Assembly (NCBI RefSeq): GCF_947495565.1
Contig: NZ_CANLZM010000007.1
Span: 124,001-188,000 of the forward strand
Length of the DNA stretch: 64,000 bases
Reading direction: 5' to 3'
Origin: an uncultured Pontibacter sp.
GTDB lineage: Bacteria > Bacteroidota > Bacteroidia > Cytophagales > Hymenobacteraceae
Shown: piece by piece, positions 1 to 8,518 of the stretch
Layout of the letters: each line of letters begins with the position of its first letter
Position numbering within the stretch: position 1 is the first letter of the stretch
Translations under genes and position numbers: made by a program
The notes under the pieces: generated by a model
The model's input: the letters and a program-made list of their open reading frames with translations, nothing else
The model's database searches: none
What the model was told of the DNA's origin: nothing

Positions 1-84
1 TATACTTTGGGTAGGCGTAAGTATGGGTGCTCCGGCCAGCAGAAACAGCGCCAGCAGGGCTTTAAGGTTAGGTTTGATGGTCAT
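1..84 (-). CDS. N-terminus of a secreted/lipoprotein-like protein, truncated by window edge
   Basis: Reverse strand from 84: MTIKPNLKALLALFLLAGAPILTPTQSI..., signal-peptide-like, open to the window edge. Confidence 0.5.
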   Translation of the reverse strand, partial: MTIKPNLKALLALFLLAGAPILTPTQSI

Positions 85-693
85 AAGTATGTTTAAGGTA
101 TAAAAACGATGTTACAAGTTACAAAGGAAATGGCGGAAATGGGAATTGCGGGTTTCCATAATGCTTCTTTAGCCTCTGCTTTCTTTAGTTGACACAGGCG
201 ATACTTTCTAGCTCCAGTTCATCCCTCGCCTTACATTCAGCTTGTTTCATTTCTGGCTTTGGCTCCCTCAAGGCGGGGGTAGGGGCCCTCTTTAAGGGAG
301 GCCTCGTCTTCCCGCATCGCGCTGGGAGCTTTTCCTGCAGGGGTAGGGGCCCTCTCCTCGTGCCTCGGGTTGCCTCACTGCGTTTGTCACCGGAAAAACT
401 CCATAGGCGCTCAACGGAAAGACTGAAAATTATTTTGATAGCTTCCGCTGACGGAGCTTCAACAGAATTCCCCGCCTTGGACTAGTGAGAACGAGAGTTC
501 GAAACTAGCGAGCGTAGCTCTAAGGGGTGGTTGGATGATACAGTTGACAAAGCTTGAACCGAATTTCCTCCCCTGTTTTGGGAATAGGGCCTTGGATAAA
601 AGGGGAGGGCCGGGGTAAATCAGGGGCAGTTAGACCCGGCACTGCAGAAAATCCTGTACATCCACTAATCCTGCAAATCCTGATTCAGGCAAT

Positions 694-1251
694 TTAAAAA
701 GCCACCTTGCAACGCTCCTGCTGCAACTGATGGAGTTCCTGCTCTACCTGAAGTATGGTTTTGGAATTGGCGAGTTCGGTTTCGTAACGGCGTGAGAGCT
801 CCCGGCGCCTGATGGCCTCCAGAAAGCGTCGTCCGTCTTCGCGGGTTTCCAGTATTAGGCCTGGCACTTGGGCGGGTTTGTCGTCATCGCCTTTGGCAAC
901 CATCGTGATGTAAGAGGTGTTGGTATGCTTTACAAGGCCGGTTTTCACATTTTCGGCAATAACCCGGATGCCCACCATTAAGGAAGTGTTACCCACATAG
1001 TTTATCGAAGCCTTCAGGGATACCAGATCGCCCACATCCACGGGTTGCAAAAAGTGAACGCCCTCCACCGAAACCGTCACGCAGTAATTTCCTGCATGCT
1101 TGGAGGCGCAGGCATAGGCCACCTTATCCATCAAGGAAAGAAGTATGCCGCCGTGTATTTTACCCCCAAAGTTGGCGTAACTCGGGATCATGAGTTCTGT
1201 GAGGGTGGTGCGGGAGTAGGAAACGGGGCGGAAGTTCTGATTATCGGTCAT
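694..1251 (-). CDS. acyl-CoA thioesterase, hotdog fold (YciA/BFIT-like)
   Basis: ORF 694..1257; NFGGKIHGGILLSLMDKVAYACASKHAG and VSVEGVHFLQPVDVGDLV motifs; start likely at internal MTDNQN. Confidence 0.85.
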   Translation of the reverse strand: MTDNQNFRPVSYSRTTLTELMIPSYANFGGKIHGGILLSLMDKVAYACASKHAGNYCVTVSVEGVHFLQPVDVGDLVSLKASINYVGNTSLMVGIRVIAENVKTGLVKHTNTSYITMVAKGDDDKPAQVPGLILETREDGRRFLEAIRRRELSRRYETELANSKTILQVEQELHQLQQERCKVAF

Positions 1252-1307
1252 GAGCAAATATAGCTATTCAAGAAAAACTATACTTGTTTTCGGGCCATGC
1301 CGTTGCT

Positions 1308-1631
1308 TTACAGGAAAATGATGTCCTTCACCACATCGGTGCCAGCCTCGGTGTTCAGGATCTCAACCACCTTGCTTTTAGACATGTTAAGCTCATGCTT
1401 GAGCGGGGCTGAGGTCAGTTTCACAAACAGTTTTCCGTCCTTAAAGTATAACTGCTGCGTTTTCAGGGCGATGGGTTTGCCCATGATTTTCTCCCAGTTC
1501 TGTACTAGTTGCACCTCGCTCAGCTTGCCGTCCAGGCGGTAAGCCTGCATCAGCGCCTTCAGGCTCTCCCCAATGGGTTGAATGTCTGCCTTGCGTTTAT
1601 CAATCGCCTCTTTCTTCTTGTAATAGCGCAT
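1308..1631 (-). CDS. DUF721 (DciA-like) domain protein
   Basis: 107 aa; ...ESLKALMQAYRLDGKLSEVQLVQNWEKIMGKPIA..., typical DUF721, near recF as in many Bacteroidetes. Confidence 0.8.
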   Translation of the reverse strand: MRYYKKKEAIDKRKADIQPIGESLKALMQAYRLDGKLSEVQLVQNWEKIMGKPIALKTQQLYFKDGKLFVKLTSAPLKHELNMSKSKVVEILNTEAGTDVVKDIIFL

Positions 1632-1694
1632 GGGATTTTTTTTGGGTGAGTGGGTGGATTAGTCCGCGTAATAAATAGTACTTAAGCTATCCTA

Positions 1695-2618
1695 TTAGCT
1701 ACGCTTTATTCTTTTTAATAAGTCTTCAGATTCAAATATTTTATCATATTTTTCCTTTCGTACTTCTTGGCTTGTAATATCAACTCTGATTCTTTTTAGG
1801 AAATCCTCAAAGTCCTTATTCATTGCCAACTTATTAATAGTTTCCCAATCTAAACTTTCTTTAAACTTGGCAGGAAGAATTATTTGAGTTGAATTCGGAT
1901 CATCTAAATTCAAATGAATAACTCCAATACCAAAAGCTGATGATAGCCTTGTTAACTCATTTATGAAATCTTCATCTTTAGAGATTTCTGCAGCAACTAA
2001 ATAGCCTTCGTTAGCCCATGAGGAATTTGAAACTGTTTGAAAAAAGCTTTCTCTCAAATTTGAAAAGTTTAGTTGCCTTTTAAGCTCAAACGAAAGTATT
2101 CTAATGGAAATGTTGCCAATTGCGGAGCTAAGCTCTAAAACGTTGCTCTTCCATTCATCTATTGGGAAATAACATCCAACAATGTCCGGGTGTACCCATT
2201 CTCCAAACTCTTTCTTCCCTGATTTTGAATGATTAATAGTCGTAGTATAGCACCTTAAAAAGAAAAAAGCATAATAAGTCAGAAAAGCATGAAGGTCTTT
2301 TTCTAAATATTCTTTCTTTTTAGATTGGATGTTTTCTGTATCCTCTGATCCGTCTTCATATTGTTTTAAATCAATAGCTTTCTTGAGCTTCTTTAAGTAG
2401 AACCGTTTAGGTCTAGCACCAACCACACCAAAAGGTGTTTTGTTATTATCTCTTGCATTTACATAAATTTGGGCACCTAAAGTAGCCCATGGTGTTTTAC
2501 CTTCACTATTAAGAAGCTTATCTAAACCCTTATCCGTTGCGAATTTCCAAATTTCATTGGCAGTTAAGGGTGATTTTTGCTCATTAAGAACTTGTTCAGC
2601 TAGCTCAAGAAACGTCAT
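1695..2618 (-). CDS. HARE-HTH (HB1/ASXL) domain protein, HrgA/COG2958-like
   Basis: N-term MTFLELAEQVLNEQKSPLTANEIWKFATDKGLDK...GKTPWATLGAQIYVNARDNNKTPFGVVGARPKRFYLK is a HARE-HTH; markedly AT-rich relative to neighbours. Confidence 0.7.
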   Translation of the reverse strand: MTFLELAEQVLNEQKSPLTANEIWKFATDKGLDKLLNSEGKTPWATLGAQIYVNARDNNKTPFGVVGARPKRFYLKKLKKAIDLKQYEDGSEDTENIQSKKKEYLEKDLHAFLTYYAFFFLRCYTTTINHSKSGKKEFGEWVHPDIVGCYFPIDEWKSNVLELSSAIGNISIRILSFELKRQLNFSNLRESFFQTVSNSSWANEGYLVAAEISKDEDFINELTRLSSAFGIGVIHLNLDDPNSTQIILPAKFKESLDWETINKLAMNKDFEDFLKRIRVDITSQEVRKEKYDKIFESEDLLKRIKRS

Positions 2619-2662
2619 AAGGCCTTCGTGTCAAAAGGATTAATATTTAAGTGTTAGAGTAC

Positions 2663-3775
2663 CTACAACTCCCCAATCACCTTCACCTCCCCCTCCCTCA
2701 CTTCAAATCTACGGATACTTTCTGAGAGGCCTTCGAGTATTTTGTCGGTGCGCTCCAGGTGGGTGTCGGTCAGGAAGATCTGGCCAAACGTATGGGCGGC
2801 TACCATTTGCATGAGCTTGGTGATGCGCTTCTCGTCAAGGCGATCGAAAATATCGTCGAGCAGGAGCAGGGGCTTGTGGTGCTGCCGCTGGTCCATTACC
2901 TCAAAGTGCGCCAGCTTCAGGGCGATGACGTAGCTTTTCTGCTGCCCCTGCGAGCCGAAACTTTTCACGGGGTTGCCATCCATCAGAAACACAAAATCAT
3001 CCTTGTGCGGGCCCACGGTGGTGCGCTGCAGGGCCAGGTCCTTGCGCTCGGCCTGCTGCAGTTTGTAGGAAAAGTCGCTGCCCTCCAGCTGGCTTTTGTA
3101 GGTAAGCGATACTTCTTCGTGGCTGTCGGAGATGTGGTGGTAGTGCTTCTGGAAGATCGGCACGAAATCCTGCAGGAAACGCTGCCGCGCCTGCACCAAC
3201 TCCTCACCGAAAGGCACCAGCTGCTCGTTCAGGATCTGCAGGTAATCGCGGTCGTAGTAATGGCGTTCGGCAAACTGCTTTAGCAGGGAGTTGCGCTGCT
3301 TTAGCAGGTAGTTATACTGTATAAGCTGCTCCAGGTACACGTGGTCGAGCTGCGACATCAGGCTGTCGAAGTACTTGCGGCGCTCCTCGCTGCCCTCGCG
3401 TATCAGGTCGGTGTCGTAAGGCGAGATAAGCACCACCGGGAAGCGGCCGATGTGGTCGCTGATTTTCTCGTAAGGCGCCTTGTTGTGCGTCACGGTCTTT
3501 TTCTGGCCGGGCTTCAGGCTTACCTGCACCGTGTGGTTATTGGCGGCCACGTCAAAGCGGCCCTTCACCATGAAAAAATCCTCGCCCTGTTTTATACTTT
3601 GCACATCGGTGCCCGGAAAGGCGCTTTTGGTCATGGAGAGGTAATGGATGGCATCCAGCAGGTTTGTCTTTCCGCTGCCGTTATCGCCTATAAAGCAGTT
3701 GATATGCTCCGAAAAGCTAAGCGCGGCTTCTTCGTAGTTTTTGAAAAACAACAAACTGAGATTTTCGAGGAGCAT
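2663..3775 (-). CDS. recF: DNA replication and repair protein RecF
   Basis: Walker A GDNGSGKTNLLDAIHYL; HKPLLLLDDIFDRLDEKR; SQGQQKS signature. Confidence 0.95.
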   Translation of the reverse strand: MLLENLSLLFFKNYEEAALSFSEHINCFIGDNGSGKTNLLDAIHYLSMTKSAFPGTDVQSIKQGEDFFMVKGRFDVAANNHTVQVSLKPGQKKTVTHNKAPYEKISDHIGRFPVVLISPYDTDLIREGSEERRKYFDSLMSQLDHVYLEQLIQYNYLLKQRNSLLKQFAERHYYDRDYLQILNEQLVPFGEELVQARQRFLQDFVPIFQKHYHHISDSHEEVSLTYKSQLEGSDFSYKLQQAERKDLALQRTTVGPHKDDFVFLMDGNPVKSFGSQGQQKSYVIALKLAHFEVMDQRQHHKPLLLLDDIFDRLDEKRITKLMQMVAAHTFGQIFLTDTHLERTDKILEGLSESIRRFEVREGEVKVIGEL

Positions 3776-3916
3776 TTAATTTCTACTTTGATATCTTTTT
3801 CCTTAATTTCGCATGCTAAACCGTTTGTGGCTTATATATTTGCCGCAGCGCTAAGTGGTTAAAGCCGCTAAGTATAAAAAACGGACATCTAAACAAACGC
3901 ACATAGACTATTACTC

Positions 3917-4963
3917 ATGGCTGATACGAAAGATAAGGCAAAAGCGAAGTCGGCGACAGCAAAGGTACAGGCTGAACCAAAGTTTTCAAAGGAAACATAC
4001 ATGTGGTGGTATGAGTCGATGAAACTCATGCGCCGCTTCGAAGAGAAGTCTGGCCAGTTATATGGCCAGCAGAAAATCAAAGGCTTCTGCCACCTTTACA
4101 TCGGCCAGGAGGCTTGTGCTGCCGGTGCTGCCTCTGCCCTTGAAAAAGGAGATAAGTGGATCACCGCTTACCGCGACCACGCACACCCGCTGGCATTGGG
4201 TACTAGCCCGAACGCTATTATGGCCGAGCTTTTTGCTAAAGCAACAGGTTGCTCTAAAGGCAAGGGCGGCTCTATGCACATTTTCGATAAGGAAGTGGGC
4301 TTTATGGGTGGCCACGGCATTGTGGGTGCGCAGGTGCCAATGGGCGCAGGTATTGCCTTTGCCGAGAAGTATAACAAGACCGGCAAAGTATGTATTTGCT
4401 ACATGGGCGATGGTGCGGTGCGCCAGGGTGCTTTCCACGAGGCCCTGAACATGGCCATGACCTGGAAGCTACCAGTAATTTTTGTGATCGAGAACAACGG
4501 CTACGCTATGGGTACCTCAGTACAGCGTACTTCTAACGTGGTGGAGCTTTATACATTGGGCGAGAGCTACGATATTCCTTCTGAGCCGGTTGACGCGATG
4601 GAAGTAGAAAGCGTGCACGAAGCTGTGGCAAGAGCCGCTGAGCGCGCCCGTGCAGGTGAGGGACCAACTTTGCTTGAGTTCAGAACTTACCGCTACAAAG
4701 GCCACTCCATGTCGGACCCTGCCAAGTATAGAACTAAAGAGGAGCTGGAAGATTACAAGGGCCGCGATTCTATTGAGTCTGTAAAAGCAACTATCCTCAA
4801 AAATGGCTGGGCAACAGAAGAAGAACTCGACCAGATAGACGATAAGATTAAGCAGCAGGTAGCAGAGTCGGTGAAATTTGCCGAAGAATCTCCGTATCCG
4901 GAGCCGGAAGAGCTGTACACAGACATTTATATTGAGCAGGACTATCCATTTATAATGGACTAA
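3917..4963 (+). CDS. pdhA: pyruvate dehydrogenase E1 component subunit alpha
   Basis: TPP-binding GDGAVRQGAFHEALNMAMTWKLPVIFVIENN; YRYKGHSMSDPAKYR. Confidence 0.95.
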   Translation: MADTKDKAKAKSATAKVQAEPKFSKETYMWWYESMKLMRRFEEKSGQLYGQQKIKGFCHLYIGQEACAAGAASALEKGDKWITAYRDHAHPLALGTSPNAIMAELFAKATGCSKGKGGSMHIFDKEVGFMGGHGIVGAQVPMGAGIAFAEKYNKTGKVCICYMGDGAVRQGAFHEALNMAMTWKLPVIFVIENNGYAMGTSVQRTSNVVELYTLGESYDIPSEPVDAMEVESVHEAVARAAERARAGEGPTLLEFRTYRYKGHSMSDPAKYRTKEELEDYKGRDSIESVKATILKNGWATEEELDQIDDKIKQQVAESVKFAEESPYPEPEELYTDIYIEQDYPFIMD

Positions 4964-5083
4964 GTCGCATTTTATCAGCAAATTAGGAATTAAAACCGCT
5001 AAATTTGATGTTCAGCATCTAGAAGTATTGATTCTAATTGCTTTTAATTCCTACTTTTGAGATTATAATTTATTAACACACTG

Positions 5084-5797
5084 ATGGCAAAAGAAACAGT
5101 TAAGAACCACAGCGAGTTTGAAGAGCTGGTTGAGAACCCTGATGCACTGGCAGACCGCCTGTACGGATCAGAGGACTTTGTGAAGAAAAACAAATCAAAG
5201 CTGCTGGGAGTATTTATTGCCATCGCTGCTGTTATTGTGGGTGGTTTCCTGTACTATAACTACCGCAGCACACAAAACGTGGAGGCGCAAAACGCCATGT
5301 TCCAGGCTGTGTATTACTTTGAGGCTGATTCTCTTGGTAAAGCCCTTAACGGCGACGGCCAGAGCCTTGGCTTGTTAGAGATAGCGGATGATTACAGCGG
5401 TACAGATGCCGGAAATCTGGCCAACTTCTATGCTGGCGTAGCTTTACTGAAGCAGGGCCAGTTTGCAGAAGCTGCAGATCGCCTGGAAAATTTTGAGTCT
5501 GAGGATTACCTGTTGCAGGCCCGCGCTCATAGCCTTACCGGCGATGCGCTGCTGGAGCAGGGCAAGCACAGCGAGGCTGCCGATATGTATAAGCAAGCTG
5601 CTAACCACAACGCAAATCCGTTTTTCTCTCCGCAGTACCTCATGAAGGCAGGCATTGCTTACGAGGCCGAAAACAATTACAGCGCTGCGGCTGAAGTATA
5701 CGATCAGATCATCAAGGATTATGTGGCTTCTGCGGAGGTTACAGATGCCAAGAAGTTTAAGGCGCGTGCCGAGTTACTGGCAGGTGCTGCTAACTAA
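5084..5797 (+). CDS. tetratricopeptide repeat membrane-anchored protein (YfgM-like)
   Basis: Single TM (LLGVFIAIAAVIVGGFLYY) followed by TPR-like repeats. Confidence 0.75.
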   Translation: MAKETVKNHSEFEELVENPDALADRLYGSEDFVKKNKSKLLGVFIAIAAVIVGGFLYYNYRSTQNVEAQNAMFQAVYYFEADSLGKALNGDGQSLGLLEIADDYSGTDAGNLANFYAGVALLKQGQFAEAADRLENFESEDYLLQARAHSLTGDALLEQGKHSEAADMYKQAANHNANPFFSPQYLMKAGIAYEAENNYSAAAEVYDQIIKDYVASAEVTDAKKFKARAELLAGAAN

Positions 5798-5823
5798 AGT
5801 ATAAAGAGGCTATGCCTAAAGTA

Positions 5824-5864
5824 TAAAAAAGCGCTTTTGCCTATGGCAGGAGCGCTTTTTTGTT
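5824..5864 (+). terminator. intrinsic terminator downstream of TPR gene
   Basis: AAAAAAGCGCTTTTGCC...GGCAGGAGCGCTTTTTT hairpin plus T-run. Confidence 0.65.
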
Positions 5865-5960
5865 GATATTGTATAACAATCGTGAGGCTAGAGTTGGCAG
5901 CCTGAAGCAGCTGCTGTCGCCAGAGTATCACGTATAAAAATGAAGAGCAGAAATTAAAGT

Positions 5961-6437
5961 ATGGCTACAGCATTAAAGAACCTGAGCGAGTACAGCCAGG
6001 AAAAATTTACAGATATTTCCGAGAAGACATTTGGCATAGTGGTGGCAGAGTGGCACGATGATATTACCAGTGTGCTATGCCAGGGAGCTATAGATACGCT
6101 TCTGAAGCACGGTGCTAAAAAAGAGAACATCTACATCAATACAGTGCCCGGCAGCTTTGAGCTGACACTGGGGGCGCAGTTTTTGGCCCTGCAGGAGGAG
6201 ATAGATGCAGTGATTTGCATTGGAGTAGTCATAAAAGGTGATACAAAGCATGACGACTACATTAACAATGCCGTTGCAAACGGTCTTACAAACGTGGCTC
6301 TGAAGTTCAACAAACCTGTGTCGTTTGGGCTGGTAACTACTAACACGTTAGAGCAGGCACTGGACAGAGCAGGAGGCAAACACGGCAATAAAGGCGTAGA
6401 GGCCGCCGCAGCTGCTATCGGCATGTTAAGTTTCTAA
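5961..6437 (+). CDS. ribH: 6,7-dimethyl-8-ribityllumazine synthase
   Basis: PGSFELTLGAQFLA; CIGVVIKGDTKHDDYI; PVSFGLVTTNTLEQALDRAGGKHGNKG. Confidence 0.96.
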   Translation: MATALKNLSEYSQEKFTDISEKTFGIVVAEWHDDITSVLCQGAIDTLLKHGAKKENIYINTVPGSFELTLGAQFLALQEEIDAVICIGVVIKGDTKHDDYINNAVANGLTNVALKFNKPVSFGLVTTNTLEQALDRAGGKHGNKGVEAAAAAIGMLSF

Positions 6438-6448
6438 AGTATAAACTG

Positions 6449-6502
6449 TATAAAACACAAGCCCCGTGCTATACTTAAATAGCACGGGGCTTGTGTTTTA
6501 TA
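6449..6502. terminator. bidirectional intrinsic terminator between convergent ribH and OMP gene
   Basis: Perfect 24-bp inverted repeat TATAAAACACAAGCCCCGTGCTAT/ATAGCACGGGGCTTGTGTTTTATA, 6-nt loop ACTTAA. Confidence 0.85.
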
Positions 6503-6510
6503 TGGGAGGA

Positions 6511-7104
6511 TTAAAAACTATAACCAACCGTAATGCCCGGCCTAAAACGCACGCCACTCCCAACCAGGTTCAGGAAACCAAGGTCAAAATCCTCTTCAGA
6601 GCCGGAGTTTACTTTCAGGCTGCCCCCGTTCACGCCAAGACCCATAAACAGGTCCAGTGAAATACCGCTGTTAAAGATCCATTGGTTACCGGCGGCCAGA
6701 CCTGCTCCAATTGGAGCGTAGGTGGCCTCATAAGTTTTGCCTTCTTCTTTATCTTCTACGGTCAGTTTGTAATTCAGTATGCGGCCGTAACCGGCTACAT
6801 ACACACCCCTTGGCGCCTCTTTGGTGTCAGAGAGATAATAGCGTACTTCGGGCGTAAAGCCATAGCCGCTGAACTCCACATCTTTATAAGAAGCCCCTGT
6901 CGTGAACGCGCCAAACTGAGCGCTCATGTGCGGTGCAAGCGCAAATTCAACAAAGCCGGAAGCCGTTAAAACAAAGGGACTCAGTACATTGGCCTTTAGC
7001 ACAACACTAGGGGAATTTTCAGTCTGGCGACGCACCTGCGCAGAGGCCGTAGATGCTGCAGCTACTAAAAGTATAGCAGAGAGTAACAAGGTAAATTTCT
7101 TCAT
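6511..7104 (-). CDS. outer membrane beta-barrel protein
   Basis: Signal peptide MKKFTLLLSAILLVAAASTASA, beta-barrel pattern, C-terminal GYSF. Confidence 0.75.
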   Translation of the reverse strand: MKKFTLLLSAILLVAAASTASAQVRRQTENSPSVVLKANVLSPFVLTASGFVEFALAPHMSAQFGAFTTGASYKDVEFSGYGFTPEVRYYLSDTKEAPRGVYVAGYGRILNYKLTVEDKEEGKTYEATYAPIGAGLAAGNQWIFNSGISLDLFMGLGVNGGSLKVNSGSEEDFDLGFLNLVGSGVRFRPGITVGYSF

Positions 7105-7451
7105 AAGTAAATATATAGGCTCATTATAGTATAGCCAACCGGCTGTAGCTGCGAACTGCAACTATTGTTCCAATTGCGGACCGCTAAAATGAAAGTGGTT
7201 ACGGTTGAGAAAAAAAGGTTAAATAATAGTCATCAATAGTAAAGTATAAAGAATACTCTTATTTTTGCAGCAATTTTAGCAGCTTACTTAATTGAAACAA
7301 AGGTTTTTGGCTAAGATTTTGTAAGAACAAACAAAGTTAAACTATATATGTGCATCTGATGTTATGACACAAATGACGTATTTAGTCTTTAACACAAAGA
7401 TACTCCTGAAACTAAGAGGTTAAAACTATATCACAGTTCTAAAACAGCGTA

Positions 7452-7841
7452 ATGAATACAAACGAAGAGAGACAGCGTTATTCCAAAGAGGATCTGGCTG
7501 AGTTTGAAGAGATCATCCAGGAAAAGCTGACAAATGCACGTAAGGAGGTAACTTTTATCAAGGAGACCCTGAGCCGCCGTAACGATTCCGGAACGGATAA
7601 CACTGCTTCGCAATCCAAAATGCTGGAAGACGGTGCTGACACAGCCGAAAAGGAAAGCCTGAACCAGTTAGCCTCACGGCAGATGAAGTTTATCCAGCAG
7701 TTAGAAAATGCTCTGATCCGGATCAAAAACGGTACTTACGGTGTTTGCATCGTAACAGGCAAGCTGATACCTAAAGAAAGACTGCGTGCGGTACCGCACA
7801 CACAGCACTCTATCGAAGCAAAACTTCAGCGTAACGATTAG
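7452..7841 (+). CDS. TraR/DksA family protein with degenerate zinc finger
   Basis: IKNGTYGVCIVTGKLIPKERLRAVPHTQHSIEAK matches the DksA/TraR C-terminal motif but most Zn-ligand cysteines are absent. Confidence 0.8.
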   Translation: MNTNEERQRYSKEDLAEFEEIIQEKLTNARKEVTFIKETLSRRNDSGTDNTASQSKMLEDGADTAEKESLNQLASRQMKFIQQLENALIRIKNGTYGVCIVTGKLIPKERLRAVPHTQHSIEAKLQRND

Positions 7842-7852
7842 TACTTTTACTT

Positions 7853-8416
7853 TTGGATATACTTCAAAACCATATTCAGGCACTGGTTTTCTGTGCCCAG
7901 TCACCTATTAGTATAGAAGAGGTCCAGCGTTGCCTTCAGGAATCGCTCGGTATGGAAGAGATACTGGTAAGCGACGTGCTGGAGGCCGTGGAGGCTATTA
8001 ACGAACGGTTGCAGGAGCAGAGCTTCGCTTTCCAGATCTACGCGATCGGAGGCGGCTACCAGTTCCTGACCAAGCCCGAGTACCAGGATACGGTAAGCAC
8101 TTATCTGAAACACAAATCAAAGAAAAAACTGTCGGCGTCTGCACTGGAGACGCTGGCAATAATTGCCTATAAGCAACCTGTTACCAGAAGCCAGATGGAG
8201 CAGATTCGTGGTGTTGGCTGCGATTATGCCGTGCATAAGCTTCTGGAGAAAGAACTCATCGAGATAAAAGGCAAAGCCGAAACCATTGGGCGGCCGGTGC
8301 TTTACGGCACGTCGCAAAAGTTTATGGACTACTTCGGTATCAACCACATCAAAGACCTTCCGCAGCTTAAAGATTTCGCCATCGAAGAAAACACCATTGG
8401 CGAAGCCGCCGATTAG
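7853..8416 (+). CDS. scpB: segregation and condensation protein B
   Basis: SASALETLAIIAYKQPVTRSQMEQIRGVGCDYAVHKLLEKELIEIKGKAETIGRPVLYGTSQKFMDYFGI; TTG start. Confidence 0.93.
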   Translation: MDILQNHIQALVFCAQSPISIEEVQRCLQESLGMEEILVSDVLEAVEAINERLQEQSFAFQIYAIGGGYQFLTKPEYQDTVSTYLKHKSKKKLSASALETLAIIAYKQPVTRSQMEQIRGVGCDYAVHKLLEKELIEIKGKAETIGRPVLYGTSQKFMDYFGINHIKDLPQLKDFAIEENTIGEAAD

Positions 8417-8518
8417 CCCGCTGGGCATCAGCATTACATTGAACTATAGTTTTAGCAATTCCATTATTACTGCACAACCAAGGTACAGTAGCGATACTGC
8501 ATCGATAAATATTTAGCA

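Noticed and set aside
189-485. 98-aa ORF 189..485 (+)
   Set aside because: Covers a GC-rich, repeat-like intergenic stretch; no domain and irregular composition.
2759-3862. ORFs 2759..3283 and 3341..3862 (+) antisense to recF
   Set aside because: Antisense frames in a GC-rich conserved gene; recF on the minus strand explains the region.
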